Below the pieces are notes generated by a model. It was not told the origin of the DNA, did no database searches, and worked only from the letters and a program-made list of their open reading frames with translations. A stretch of 64,000 nt of DNA from Acidobacteriota bacterium (GTDB taxonomy: Bacteria; Acidobacteriota; Terriglobia; Terriglobales; Acidobacteriaceae). Every line of letters begins with the position of its first letter. Positions within the stretch are counted from its first letter, which is position 1. A program made the translations under genes and the position numbers. Positions 27,439 to 36,076 of the stretch are shown here, one piece after another. The stretch is from positions 1 to 64,000 of the forward strand of contig JAKATU010000043.1 in assembly GCA_021818585.1 (NCBI GenBank), given 5' to 3'.

Positions 27439-28869
27439 ATGGTGAGCCGGAATATCCAACAATTCGAGGGTGATGCAGAGCAGATGGGGCTGCTGTTTGA
27501 GGCTCCTGCGAAGGTGGAGGACACGCGCCGCATTTGGCGGGTGGGCGACCTTGTTACGGAGGCGCGCTCGCACCTGGAGCGGCGGTTTACGGAGCTTTGG
27601 GTGGAGGGCGAGATATCGAATTTGCGCGTCGCTCCTTCGGGGCATATTTATTTCACTTTGAAGGATGGGGATGCGCAGTTGCCTGCGGTGCTGTTTCGGC
27701 GACAGGCCTCACTGCTGCGTTTTAAGCCGCAGGATGGGCTGCAGGTGCTGGTGCGCGGCAAAATTACGATTTATGAGCAGCGCGGGCAGATGCAGTTGCT
27801 GGGAGAGACGATGGAGCCGCTGGGCGCGGGTTCGCTGCAACTGGCGTTTGAGCAACTGAAGGCCAAGCTGAAGGCGCGCGGGCTGTTTGAAGTGGAGCGG
27901 AAGCGGCCGCTGCCGCTTTATCCAAAATGTGTGGGGATTGTTACTTCGCCCTCGGGTGCGGTGATTCGTGATTTTGTGAACGTGGCGCACCGGCGGCATC
28001 CGGGGCTGGGGGTGTTGCTGTATCCGGCGGTGGTGCAGGGCGAGGGCGCGGCGGCGGAAGTGGCTGCGGGGATTGCCTATTTCAATAAAATGCGCGAAGC
28101 GGATGTGATTGTGATTGCGCGCGGCGGAGGGTCGCTGGAGGATCTTGCTCCGTTCAACAGTGAGTTTCTGGCCGAGGCGATTGCGGCGTCTGAGCTGCCT
28201 GTGGTTTCTGCCGTGGGGCACGAGACGGATTTTACGATTGCGGATTTTGTGGCGGACTTGCGTGCGCCGACTCCTTCAGCCGCGGCGGAGCTGGTGACGG
28301 CGGCGCAGTATCGCGTGGGTGAGCAAGTGGATGAGTTGACGCTGCGGCTGGAGCGGGGAATCCGGTATCGGGTGATACAGGCGCGGCATGCGCTGGAGCG
28401 GGTGCGCGTGGAGCAGATGACGGTGCGGCTGACGGGTATGATTCATGCGCGGCAGCAGCGCGTGGATGACCTGAGCCTGCAGATTGAGGATGCGCTGCGG
28501 AGAGACTTGCAGTGGTACGGCGACCGGTTGCGTTACGCGCAGAATGCGCTGGCGCGGCAGGATGTGCGGCATCGCGTGCGGCTGATGCGGGAGCGGGTGG
28601 GGCGCATGCAGGGAGAGCTGGCGCGCGCGGGCAGGCAGTATGTGGGCAGGCGGCAGGAGCGGTTGCAGGCGTTGCAGGGGAAGCTGGGTGCGCTGTCTCC
28701 GCTGGGTGTGCTGGAGCGCGGGTATGCGCTGGTGTTTGACGCCGATGGGAAGCTGGTAAGCGGCGTGAAGGATTTGAAGAAAGGACAGACGATGACGATT
28801 CGGCTTGCAGACGGAAAGGTTGCGAGCACGGTGGATCGCATCGACGCGGAGAGAATCGACAAGGCATGA
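27439..28869 (+). CDS. xseA: Exodeoxyribonuclease VII large subunit
   Basis: 476 residues from ATG 27439 (the frame is open further upstream, but that region belongs to the DUF2905 gene; ATG 27484 is another option). The N-terminal OB-fold carries RIWRVGDLVTEARSHLER and GEISNLRVAPSGHIYFTLKD; the catalytic domain has IVTSPSGAVIRDFVNVAHRR, VIVIARGGGSLEDLAPFN and AVGHETDFTIADF, all typical. It degrades single-stranded DNA with XseB, which is not adjacent. It overlaps glmM by four bases (ATGA). Confidence 0.96.
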   Translation: MVSRNIQQFEGDAEQMGLLFEAPAKVEDTRRIWRVGDLVTEARSHLERRFTELWVEGEISNLRVAPSGHIYFTLKDGDAQLPAVLFRRQASLLRFKPQDGLQVLVRGKITIYEQRGQMQLLGETMEPLGAGSLQLAFEQLKAKLKARGLFEVERKRPLPLYPKCVGIVTSPSGAVIRDFVNVAHRRHPGLGVLLYPAVVQGEGAAAEVAAGIAYFNKMREADVIVIARGGGSLEDLAPFNSEFLAEAIAASELPVVSAVGHETDFTIADFVADLRAPTPSAAAELVTAAQYRVGEQVDELTLRLERGIRYRVIQARHALERVRVEQMTVRLTGMIHARQQRVDDLSLQIEDALRRDLQWYGDRLRYAQNALARQDVRHRVRLMRERVGRMQGELARAGRQYVGRRQERLQALQGKLGALSPLGVLERGYALVFDADGKLVSGVKDLKKGQTMTIRLADGKVASTVDRIDAERIDKA

Positions 28870-30218
28870 GAAAGCTTTTTGGTACGGATGGAATTCGGGC
28901 CGTGGCGGGCGAGAGCCCGCTGGATTGGAAGACTGTTTATGCGGTGGGGCTGGCGCTGGCGCACCAGATTGAGAAGAACGGAAACGCGAAGCGCGTCGTG
29001 GTGCTTGGGATGGATACGCGCGAGTCCAGCGGGTGGATTGCGGGCGTGCTGGCGAAGGGATTGCGTGAAGGCTGCGTAGCGGTAGAGAGCGCGGGAGTGA
29101 TTACGACTCCGGCGATTGCTTACCTGGCGCGGAAGCATGGATTTGCCGCGGGAGTGGTGATTTCAGCGTCGCATAATCCGTGGGAGGACAACGGGATTAA
29201 GATTTTCGGCAGTGACGGTTACAAATTGCCGGATGCGGTGGAGTTGGGGATTGAGGACGAGATTTTCAGCCGCCTGGAGAGGGTTTCGACGCCGGATGCA
29301 GAGGCTTGTGCGGCTCCCGTTGTGAACGATGCTTATCGCGCGGAGTATGAGGCGTTTTTGCGCGGCGCGGTTCCTGGGTTGACGCTGGATGGATTGCATG
29401 TGGTGCTGGACTGCGCGAATGGCGCGGCTTCCGCGATTGCTCCCGAGTTGTTTGCGGGCATGGGCGGCAAGGTGACGCTGACGCATGTGAAGCCGAATGG
29501 ACGGAACATCAATGCGAATTGCGGAGCGCTGCATCCGGAGATTGTGGCGGCGGAAACGAAGGCCAACGGCGCGGATTTGGGCGTGACCTTTGACGGGGAT
29601 GCAGATCGTTGTTTGTTTGCCGATGCGAATGGCAAGGTGGTGAACGGGGATGCGGTGCTGCTGCTGGCGGGGCGCGATTTGAAGGCGCAGGGCAAACTGG
29701 CGGGCGACGTGGTGGTGGCTACGACAATGTCCAACATGGGGCTTGAAGCGGCGCTGAAGCTGGATGGCATTCGCATGCTGAGGGCGCCGGTGGGCGACAA
29801 GTATGTACTGGAGCGGATGAAGGCAGAGGGCGCGGCGCTGGGCGGTGAGCAGTCGGGGCATATATTGTTTCCGGCGATGGCGACGACCGGCGATGGATTG
29901 TTGACGGCGCTGCTGGTGCTGGATGCAGTGAAGCGCTCCGGCAAGCGGCTGGATGAGCTGGTGGCGGATTTGAAGGTGTTTCCGCAGGTGATTGTGAATG
30001 TGCGAGTGAAGGAAAAGAAGCCGCTGGAGAAAATTGAAACTGTAGTAGTTACGATTACGGAAGCGGAGCAGGAACTTGCGGACCGGGGGCGCGTGGTGGT
30101 TCGGTATTCGGGAACGGAGGCGCTGGCACGGGTGATGATTGAGGCCGAGAGCGAGGCGCTCATGCGGAAGCACGCGGAGCGGATTGCGGGTGCGATTCGG
30201 GATGCGATTGGGGTGTAG
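28866..30218 (+). CDS. glmM: Phosphoglucosamine mutase
   Basis: 450 residues. It converts glucosamine-6-phosphate to glucosamine-1-phosphate for UDP-GlcNAc. The head is RKLFGTDGIRAVAGE; the phosphoserine is Ser102 in ISASHNPWEDNG; the metal site is DGDADRC (about 243); the sugar-binding loop is GGEQSGHI; the C-terminal phosphate site is RYSGTEALARVM. It shares the ATGA overlap with xseA. Downstream are two palindromic repeats. Confidence 0.97.
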   Translation: MRKLFGTDGIRAVAGESPLDWKTVYAVGLALAHQIEKNGNAKRVVVLGMDTRESSGWIAGVLAKGLREGCVAVESAGVITTPAIAYLARKHGFAAGVVISASHNPWEDNGIKIFGSDGYKLPDAVELGIEDEIFSRLERVSTPDAEACAAPVVNDAYRAEYEAFLRGAVPGLTLDGLHVVLDCANGAASAIAPELFAGMGGKVTLTHVKPNGRNINANCGALHPEIVAAETKANGADLGVTFDGDADRCLFADANGKVVNGDAVLLLAGRDLKAQGKLAGDVVVATTMSNMGLEAALKLDGIRMLRAPVGDKYVLERMKAEGAALGGEQSGHILFPAMATTGDGLLTALLVLDAVKRSGKRLDELVADLKVFPQVIVNVRVKEKKPLEKIETVVVTITEAEQELADRGRVVVRYSGTEALARVMIEAESEALMRKHAERIAGAIRDAIGV

Positions 30219-30274
30219 CTGGCGAGGGTGGGTTGTTTTTCTATGCGGTGATATCCCCGGCGGGACAGGCGTAA

Positions 30275-30320
30275 CTGCAGGTCGCTCGGCTGCGCCCTTC
30301 GGGCTTCGCTCGGGATGACA
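30275..30320. repeat. Interspersed palindromic element, CTGCAGGTC...CTCGGGATGACA family
   Basis: CTGCAGGTCGCTCGGCT, a palindromic GCGCCCTTCGGGC core, and CTTCGCTCGGGATGACA. It is adjacent to the next copy 44 bp on. Confidence 0.8.
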
Positions 30321-30363
30321 ACATTTTTGTAAATGGGCTGCAGTTCCGATTGGGCTAAACGTA

Positions 30364-30412
30364 CTGCAGATCCTTCGCTGCGTTTCGCTTTGCGAAACTA
30401 CGCTCAGAATGA
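30364..30412. repeat. Interspersed palindromic element, second copy after glmM
   Basis: CTGCAGATCCTTCGCTG, then a palindrome TTTCGCTTTGCGAAA, then CTACGCTCAGAATGA. The ends match the copy at 30275 and the copies inside queA and recG. Confidence 0.8.
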
Positions 30413-30431
30413 AACTTCATTCCATTTGAAG

Positions 30432-33209
30432 TTACTTGAGGTCGCGCCAGCTGGGGCCTATTCCTATGTCGGCTACGAGTGGGACTTTGAGCGGCTCCTG
30501 CAGTTCTGGGACGTTTTCCATTTCCTGCTTGACGAGGGTTTGCAGGGTTTCCAGTTCCGACTCGGGTGCGTCGAAGAGGAGTTCATCGTGGACCTGGAGG
30601 GTCATGACGGATTGGAGCTTTTCTTCGCGCAGTCGGCGCGCGATGCGTATCATAGTCAGCTTGATGAGGTCGGCGGCGGTGCCTTGCAGGGGTGTGTTGA
30701 CGGCGGTGCGTTCGGCGAATCCGCGCTGATTGGCGTTGCGGCTTTGAATGTCCGGAATGGGGCGGACGCGGCCAAAGAGGGTGCGGACTTTCTGGTCGCG
30801 GCGGGTTTCTTCAATGACGCGGTCGATGTAGGCGCGGACTCCCTGGTAGCGGGCGAAGTAGGTTTCGATGTAGTGGCGGGCTTCGCTTTGCTCGATGCCG
30901 AGATTTTGCGCGAGGCCGAAGGGCGAGATGCCATAGACGATGCCGAAGTTGACGGCCTTGGCGCGGTTGCGGGTTTGCTTGTCCATCTGGCCGGGCGGGA
31001 CGCCGAAGACTTCTGAGGCGGTGAGAGTATGGATGTCCTGGCCGGTCGTGTAGGCGCGGAGGAGCAATGGATCCTCGGAGAAGTGCGCCATGAGGCGGAG
31101 TTCGATCTGGGAGTAGTCAGCGGCGAGGAGGAAGCGGCCGGGCGCGGCGATGAAGGCGGCGCGGATTTCGCGGCCGAGCTCGGTGCGTACGGGGATGTTT
31201 TGCAGATTGGGGTTGGTGGAGGAAAGACGGCCGGTGGCGGTGCCGACCTGCTGGAATGTAGTGTGGACGCGGCTGTTGGCGTCGGCCAGCAGAGGGAGCG
31301 AGTCGATGTAAGTGGATTTGAGCTTGGCGAGCTGGCGGTATTCGAGGACGAGGCGGGGGACAGGGTTGTGCTCGGCTAGCTCTTCGAGGACGTCCTGCGC
31401 GGTGGAGACGACTTTGCCTTTGCCGTATTTGAGAGGCTTGGGCAGGCCCATTTTGTTGAAGAGCACGTCGCCGAGTTGTTTGGGTGAGTTGATGTTGAAG
31501 CGGTGCTGGGAAAGGGTGAAGATTTCTTCACTGAGACGCTGCATCTCGGTGGCGAGGCGGTCGCCCATGAGGTTGAGGACGCTGGTGTCGATGCGGACAC
31601 CGGCTTCTTCCATGGCGAAGAGGACCGGCGTAAGGGGCAGGTCGATGTCTTGGTAGACGGAGAGGGTTTGTTCGTACTCAGCATCTTTGCGGAGTGTGGG
31701 CGCGAGGGTGAAGATGGCGTGAGCGGCCCGCGGTAGTGCGTTATCGCCTTCTGTCTGGAGGGGGTGGTTGCGGAAGCGGGCGGTGACGTCTGCGAGGCGA
31801 TGCGTGGTGTGCGTGGGATTGATGAGGTAGGAGTAGAGCATCACGTCGTCTGTAACGCCGCGGAGCGTGATGCCAAGCGGGGCGAGCGTGTGCAGGATGG
31901 ATTTGAGGTCGTGGACGCGCTTGGGGATGGTTTCGTCTTCGAGGAGGGGACGGAGGGTGGCGAGCGGGAGGACCAGCGCGGAGCCTGCGTCCGCGGCTGC
32001 GCCAAAGATGGTTTCGGGGAGGATTTCTTCTGCAACGGGAGTGGGTTTTGCGGCTGGTTCTGGTTGATCGAGGAAGTTTAACTGAAGAGTGGCTGACGGC
32101 GCGGGTTCGGATTCTTCCGCGGTTTCTGATTCGATTTCGGCGGGGGTTGCGATGGAGGGGTTGAGCGCAAAGGCGAAGCCGCCGGATTTGGCGTGAGCGA
32201 GGAATGCGGCGATTTCATTGGGCGTGGGATGGAGGATGTATTGGACTTCGTCGGTGCTTTGGCTGGGGCCGAGTTCTTTGAGGAGCGAGGTGAATTCGAG
32301 TTCGGTGAATAGCTCACGGCAGGCGTCGGTGTTAGGCGGCTGGGTGAGCATTTTGTCGAGGTCGAGTTCGAGGGGGACGTTCTGGTCGATGGTGACGAGA
32401 TCTTTGCTGAGGAGGATGTTTTCGCGGTTGTTCTGGAGGGACTCGCGATAGGTTTTGCGCTTGACCTCTTCGGCGCGATCGAGAGTGGCTTCAAGACTGC
32501 CGAATTGCTGGATGAGCTCAACGGAGCCCTTGTCGCCGATACCAGGGGCTCCGGGGATGTTGTCAATGGCGTCGCCGCGGAGGGCCATGACGTCGATGAC
32601 TTTGGCGGGTGGGACGCCGAGGGTTTCTTCGACTTTGGCGGGATCGAGGACGAGGTTTTCTTTGACGGGGTTGAGGATTTTTACGTTGTCGGTGACGAGC
32701 TGCATCATGTCCTTGTCGTTGGACACGACGTAAACCGGGTAGCCCTGGGCGGCGGCTTTGCGGGCGAGAGTGCCGATGACGTCGTCGGCCTCGAAGCCTT
32801 CGGCCTGGAGGATGGGGATGCGAAAGGCTTCGAGCGCGCGGCGGATGTAGGGGAGTTGCTGGGCGAGGTCGGCGGGCATTTCTTCGCGATTGGCTTTGTA
32901 GCCGGCGTATTCGATTTCGTCGAAGGCCTGCTTTTTGGCGTTCCAGCGGCGGAGGGTGCCCATCTCTTTGGCGCGCTCATCGCGGAAGACGGGGCCGCTG
33001 ACGTCAAAGACAGCCGCGAAGTAGCGCGGAGAAAAGTCCTGCCGCAGCTTGTTGATCATGTTGACGAAGACGTAGGTGGCCGCTGTGGGCACGCCGGAGC
33101 GCGTGGACATGGGGCGCTGGCGCTGCATGGCGTGATAGGCGCGGAAGATGAACGACATGGAGTCGAGGAGGAAGACGGCGGGCTTGGCGGAATCGTTTTG
33201 AGTGGCCAC
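30432..33209 (-). CDS. polA: DNA polymerase I
   Basis: 925 residues. 5'-3' exonuclease domain at the N-terminus (SFIFRAYHAMQRQRPM, SNDKDMMQLV); polymerase domain at the C-terminus with DYSQIELRLMAHFSEDP (near 701), RNRAKAVNFGIVYG and QVHDELLFDAP. The central 3'-5' exonuclease region is degraded: the D-x-E motif is not seen and exo II reads VHDLKSILHTLAPLGI, lacking the catalytic Asn and Asp. It therefore probably repairs and processes Okazaki fragments without proofreading. A Pro/Ala/Glu-rich linker precedes the vestigial domain. Start ATG 33209. Confidence 0.96.
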   Translation of the reverse strand: MATQNDSAKPAVFLLDSMSFIFRAYHAMQRQRPMSTRSGVPTAATYVFVNMINKLRQDFSPRYFAAVFDVSGPVFRDERAKEMGTLRRWNAKKQAFDEIEYAGYKANREEMPADLAQQLPYIRRALEAFRIPILQAEGFEADDVIGTLARKAAAQGYPVYVVSNDKDMMQLVTDNVKILNPVKENLVLDPAKVEETLGVPPAKVIDVMALRGDAIDNIPGAPGIGDKGSVELIQQFGSLEATLDRAEEVKRKTYRESLQNNRENILLSKDLVTIDQNVPLELDLDKMLTQPPNTDACRELFTELEFTSLLKELGPSQSTDEVQYILHPTPNEIAAFLAHAKSGGFAFALNPSIATPAEIESETAEESEPAPSATLQLNFLDQPEPAAKPTPVAEEILPETIFGAAADAGSALVLPLATLRPLLEDETIPKRVHDLKSILHTLAPLGITLRGVTDDVMLYSYLINPTHTTHRLADVTARFRNHPLQTEGDNALPRAAHAIFTLAPTLRKDAEYEQTLSVYQDIDLPLTPVLFAMEEAGVRIDTSVLNLMGDRLATEMQRLSEEIFTLSQHRFNINSPKQLGDVLFNKMGLPKPLKYGKGKVVSTAQDVLEELAEHNPVPRLVLEYRQLAKLKSTYIDSLPLLADANSRVHTTFQQVGTATGRLSSTNPNLQNIPVRTELGREIRAAFIAAPGRFLLAADYSQIELRLMAHFSEDPLLLRAYTTGQDIHTLTASEVFGVPPGQMDKQTRNRAKAVNFGIVYGISPFGLAQNLGIEQSEARHYIETYFARYQGVRAYIDRVIEETRRDQKVRTLFGRVRPIPDIQSRNANQRGFAERTAVNTPLQGTAADLIKLTMIRIARRLREEKLQSVMTLQVHDELLFDAPESELETLQTLVKQEMENVPELQEPLKVPLVADIGIGPSWRDLK

Positions 33210-33264
33210 GGGTTGAGTTTATGGCATTTGCGTAAGTGTGTGCCGGGTGTGGCGAAAAGCAAAA

Positions 33265-33302
33265 TCCACCGCAAAGACTCAAAGAACGCAAAGGTTGGTG
33301 GA
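33265..33302. repeat. Inverted-repeat-flanked CGCAAAG motif upstream of polA
   Basis: CCACC at 33266 and GGTGG at 33296-33301 bracket two GCAAAG units. A similar GCAGAGACGCAGAGAG lies at 25407-25421. Low-confidence repeat. Confidence 0.35.
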
Positions 33303-33324
33303 AATGTTCCTGGCGATTTCTGGC

Positions 33325-34176
33325 CTAGTTCTCTGCCTTAATGCCCCTGCTGCTCCAGACATCGATGTATTGCTGGCGGGCACCTTCGATCCGTTGCTGA
33401 AATTCGAGATTGCAGCACTTATTTAGAGTATCGACGGCGTAGTAAAGGTTTCCGTGTGCAGCAAGTAGGGCCTGCTTAACCCAGGCTAGTGAGGGCGGGG
33501 GGGATGGCATTGCCTCCTCGTTGCTGCAGTCGAAGTAAGCCAATATCCCTTCTAAATTTCCGTGGTGAATTGAGCATGCTATGGAGTAGGGGAGTTCGTA
33601 TTGCTCTTCGCGCCCGACGGATTCTGCGATTTTACGGATGGATTTTTTCGACCATTGCTGCCGTACCCGTCCGTCCCCTCTTTTGGATTGCTTGTTGGTT
33701 GTTTCAAACGCGTCTTTTACCTGCTCTACTGTCTCCTTAGGGATCTGATCCAGACGGTGTTTTTGCGAGAAACGGACTCTGTTCCACGCGATTACCTTGC
33801 CAAACTCAAGATAGTCTTGAACCTCGCTTGGATTACGGCGCAAATATTCCGATGTCCACGCGGATTCATACATACCGCGCACGATTTTCATGGCTCCGGC
33901 CCCACAGCCATTTCCGCACAGGATGATCGCTTCCGAGGCTCCCGCCCTGGTGGCGCGAGTGAGGGAGCAAACAACCATCTGAATCTTTTCAGTGGCTTGA
34001 ATTTCCGCTTCGCGTATCGATTCGTCGCAGAGAGTGAAAAGTTCCTGAATGATGGCGAGTTGCTTTCCAAACTCAGTGTGGATTTTGTCCCAATAGTCGG
34101 GGTATCCAAACGGCGAGTGGTTTCGCGTTGTGCCGTTTCGGTTCGAAACGGATTTGTGATCGTTGTGGGAGTTCAT
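33325..34176 (-). CDS. DUF5677-like hypothetical protein, low GC
   Basis: 283 residues, soluble and mostly alpha-helical. GMYESAWTSEYLRRNPSEVQDYLEF and SIACSIHHGNLEGIL recall the DUF5677 group (proteins of unknown function, often in mobile or defence contexts), but I am not certain. Its base composition is clearly lower in GC than the neighbours on both sides, and it lies alone between polA and queA. This suggests acquisition. No nuclease or toxin motif is visible. Confidence 0.62.
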   Translation of the reverse strand: MNSHNDHKSVSNRNGTTRNHSPFGYPDYWDKIHTEFGKQLAIIQELFTLCDESIREAEIQATEKIQMVVCSLTRATRAGASEAIILCGNGCGAGAMKIVRGMYESAWTSEYLRRNPSEVQDYLEFGKVIAWNRVRFSQKHRLDQIPKETVEQVKDAFETTNKQSKRGDGRVRQQWSKKSIRKIAESVGREEQYELPYSIACSIHHGNLEGILAYFDCSNEEAMPSPPPSLAWVKQALLAAHGNLYYAVDTLNKCCNLEFQQRIEGARQQYIDVWSSRGIKAEN

Positions 34177-34218
34177 ACCGCAGCATGATAGGGGAATAAA
34201 AAGCGAAATTCAAGAAGT

Positions 34219-35361
34219 TCAGGTAATGAGCATGCAGTCGCCGTAGGAGAAGAAGCGGTAGTGTTCGCGGACGGCGTGGCGGTAGGCGGCGAGGGTGTGT
34301 TCGCGGCCGGCGAAGGCACTGACGAGCATGAGGAGGGTAGATTGCGGGAGGTGGAAGTTGGTGAGGAGTCCCTGGATGACGCGGAATTTGTAACCGGGAG
34401 AGATGAAAATATGGGTTTCGCCGGAGTGGGGGGTGAGTTGGAGGTCCTTCGACTCCGTTTGGCGCAAAGATCGCGCCAAACTTCGCTCAGGATGACAATC
34501 GCTCTTATGTTGCGGGTTTCCGGGACTCGATGCCAGACGCGCGCAGTGTTCGAGGGTGCGGACGGTGGTGGTTCCTACGGCGATGACGCGGCGGTTTTCG
34601 CGGAGGGCGGCGTTGATGGCGTCGGCGGTTTTGGGCGGGAGGGTGTAGCGCTCGCGGTGAAGGTGGATGTCTTCGACGCGGTCGACTCGGACGGGGGCGA
34701 AGGTGCCGAGTCCGACGTGGAGGGTGACGAAGGCGGTCTGGACGCCGCGGTCTGCGAGGGCTTGAAGGATTTGCGGGGTGAAGTGGAGGCCCGCGGTGGG
34801 CGCGGCTACGGAGCCGGGCTGGCGGGAGTAGACGGTCTGGTAGCGCTCGCGGTCTTCGGGGCGGTCTTCGCGATGGATGTAGGGCGGGAGCGGGATGTGG
34901 CCGGTGCGATCAAGAGCGGCGTAAAAGTCGGGGACAGGCTGGAAGCGGATGGTGCGCTCGCCGTGTTCGCCGTGAGCGATGACCTGAGCCTCCAGACCGC
35001 TGTCGCCGAAGCGGATGACTTCTCCGGTGAGGACTTTGCGGCCGGGGCGGACGAGGGCGAGCCATTCCCATTGCGAGAGCTGCTCGGTGAGCATGACCTG
35101 AACGCGGCCGGTGGCGTGATGGCCGGGCTGGGTGTGGAGGCCTGTGCGCTGGCCGTAGAGGCGCGCGGGGATGACGCGGGAGTTGTTGAAGACGAGCAGG
35201 TCGCCGGGCTGGAGGAGGGCGGGAAGGTCGCGGAAGTGGCGGTCGGCGAAGGCTCCGGTGGCCCGGTTGAGGGTGAGCATGCGCGAGGCGGCGCGGTCGG
35301 CGAGGGGTTCCTGCGCGATGAGTTCGTCGGGGAGATGAAAATCGAAATCGGAGACGAGCAC
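34219..35361 (-). CDS. queA: tRNA preQ1(34) S-adenosylmethionine ribosyltransferase-isomerase, with an in-frame repeat insertion
   Basis: 380 residues from a GTG at 35361 (the frame is open further upstream). Adds the epoxycyclopentane-ring precursor of queuosine to t[63 protein letters not shown] and [15 protein letters not shown] are family signatures. Between [10 protein letters not shown] and [14 protein letters not shown], where homologues have a short loop, there is an extra stretch including [19 protein letters not shown], which is the translated interspersed repeat at 34443-34497. The gene lies 11 bp after the acyltransferase gene. The start is 60 bp shorter than most QueA-upstream options. 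Confidence 0.93.
   Translation of the reverse strand: MLVSDFDFHLPDELIAQEPLADRAASRMLTLNRATGAFADRHFRDLPALLQPGDLLVFNNSRVIPARLYGQRTGLHTQPGHHATGRVQVMLTEQLSQWEWLALVRPGRKVLTGEVIRFGDSGLEAQVIAHGEHGERTIRFQPVPDFYAALDRTGHIPLPPYIHREDRPEDRERYQTVYSRQPGSVAAPTAGLHFTPQILQALADRGVQTAFVTLHVGLGTFAPVRVDRVEDIHLHRERYTLPPKTADAINAALRENRRVIAVGTTTVRTLEHCARLASSPGNPQHKSDCHPERSLARSLRQTESKDLQLTPHSGETHIFISPGYKFRVIQGLLTNFHLPQSTLLMLVSAFAGREHTLAAYRHAVREHYRFFSYGDCMLIT
34443..34497. repeat. Interspersed palindromic element inside queA
   Basis: GGTCCTTCGACTCC, then a palindrome TTTGGCGC...GCGCCAAA (34458-34465 and 34473-34480), then CTTCGCTCAGGATGACA. It is translated in frame on the minus strand (residues about 289-307). Confidence 0.85.
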
Positions 35362-35372
35362 TGACTCTGATT

Positions 35373-36053
35373 TTAGCGGCTGGTGTTGGCGAGGAGGGTT
35401 TCGGCCTGGAGGCGTGCGCGTTCCAGGGCGTCGTTGAGTTGCTGGCGGTGGGATTCGAGCTGGTCGGGCGGGGTGGTGGCGGGGATGGATGGAATGGCGC
35501 GCGCCCAACTGACGATGACGCGCGAGAAGGGCTTGGGGATGAAGAAATGGTCCCAGGAGTTGAGGGTCCATTTTTTCTCGGGCAGGAGGTAGAAGGAACC
35601 GATGGGTTCGGCGGTGAGCTGGGCGAGTTTGATGGGTCCGATTTTGGTCTGGTAGACAGGGCCGCGCGGGCCGTCTGCGGTGAAGACGACGGGCTGGCCT
35701 TGCTGGAGGACGCTTTGGAGTGCGAGGAGACCGGAGGCTCCGCCGCGGGAGCTGGAGCCGCGGACGCTGTTGTAGCCGAGCAGGCCGAGGGTGCGGGCTA
35801 TGAGTTCTCCGTCGAAGCTTTGGCTGATGATGATGGAGCAGCGGAACTTGCGGAAGTACCAGGCGCAGAGGAGGGTGCACTGGTGCCAGAAGCAGAAGAT
35901 GCCTTTGGCGGGCGGCGTGGCGGGGATGGCTCCCGGTTCTGCAATAGTTTCAAAACGGAGGGTGACACCGATGAGCGCGATGATGAGCGCGGTGAGTCGC
36001 GGGATGATGGCGATGGCGATGCGCTGGGTTGTGGTAAAGCGCTGACGGGTCAC
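35373..36053 (-). CDS. Lysophospholipid acyltransferase-like protein (DUF374)
   Basis: 226 residues, one N-terminal membrane helix ([15 protein letters not shown] region). The DUF374/LPLAT acyltransferase blocks are visible: [16 protein letters not shown] (catalytic H-x4-D replaced by a WHxC type), [45 protein letters not shown] and [13 protein letters not shown]. These proteins are thought to acylate lipid A-like or phospholipid substrates in the inner membrane. It lies just upstream of queA. Confidence 0.88.
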   Translation of the reverse strand: MTRQRFTTTQRIAIAIIPRLTALIIALIGVTLRFETIAEPGAIPATPPAKGIFCFWHQCTLLCAWYFRKFRCSIIISQSFDGELIARTLGLLGYNSVRGSSSRGGASGLLALQSVLQQGQPVVFTADGPRGPVYQTKIGPIKLAQLTAEPIGSFYLLPEKKWTLNSWDHFFIPKPFSRVIVSWARAIPSIPATTPPDQLESHRQQLNDALERARLQAETLLANTSR

Positions 36054-36076
36054 TTTGTCATTTTATGTTCACTGGG

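Noticed and set aside
34261..35364. 367-codon plus-strand frame opposite queA
   Set aside because: Glu/Val/Gly-rich shadow of queA.
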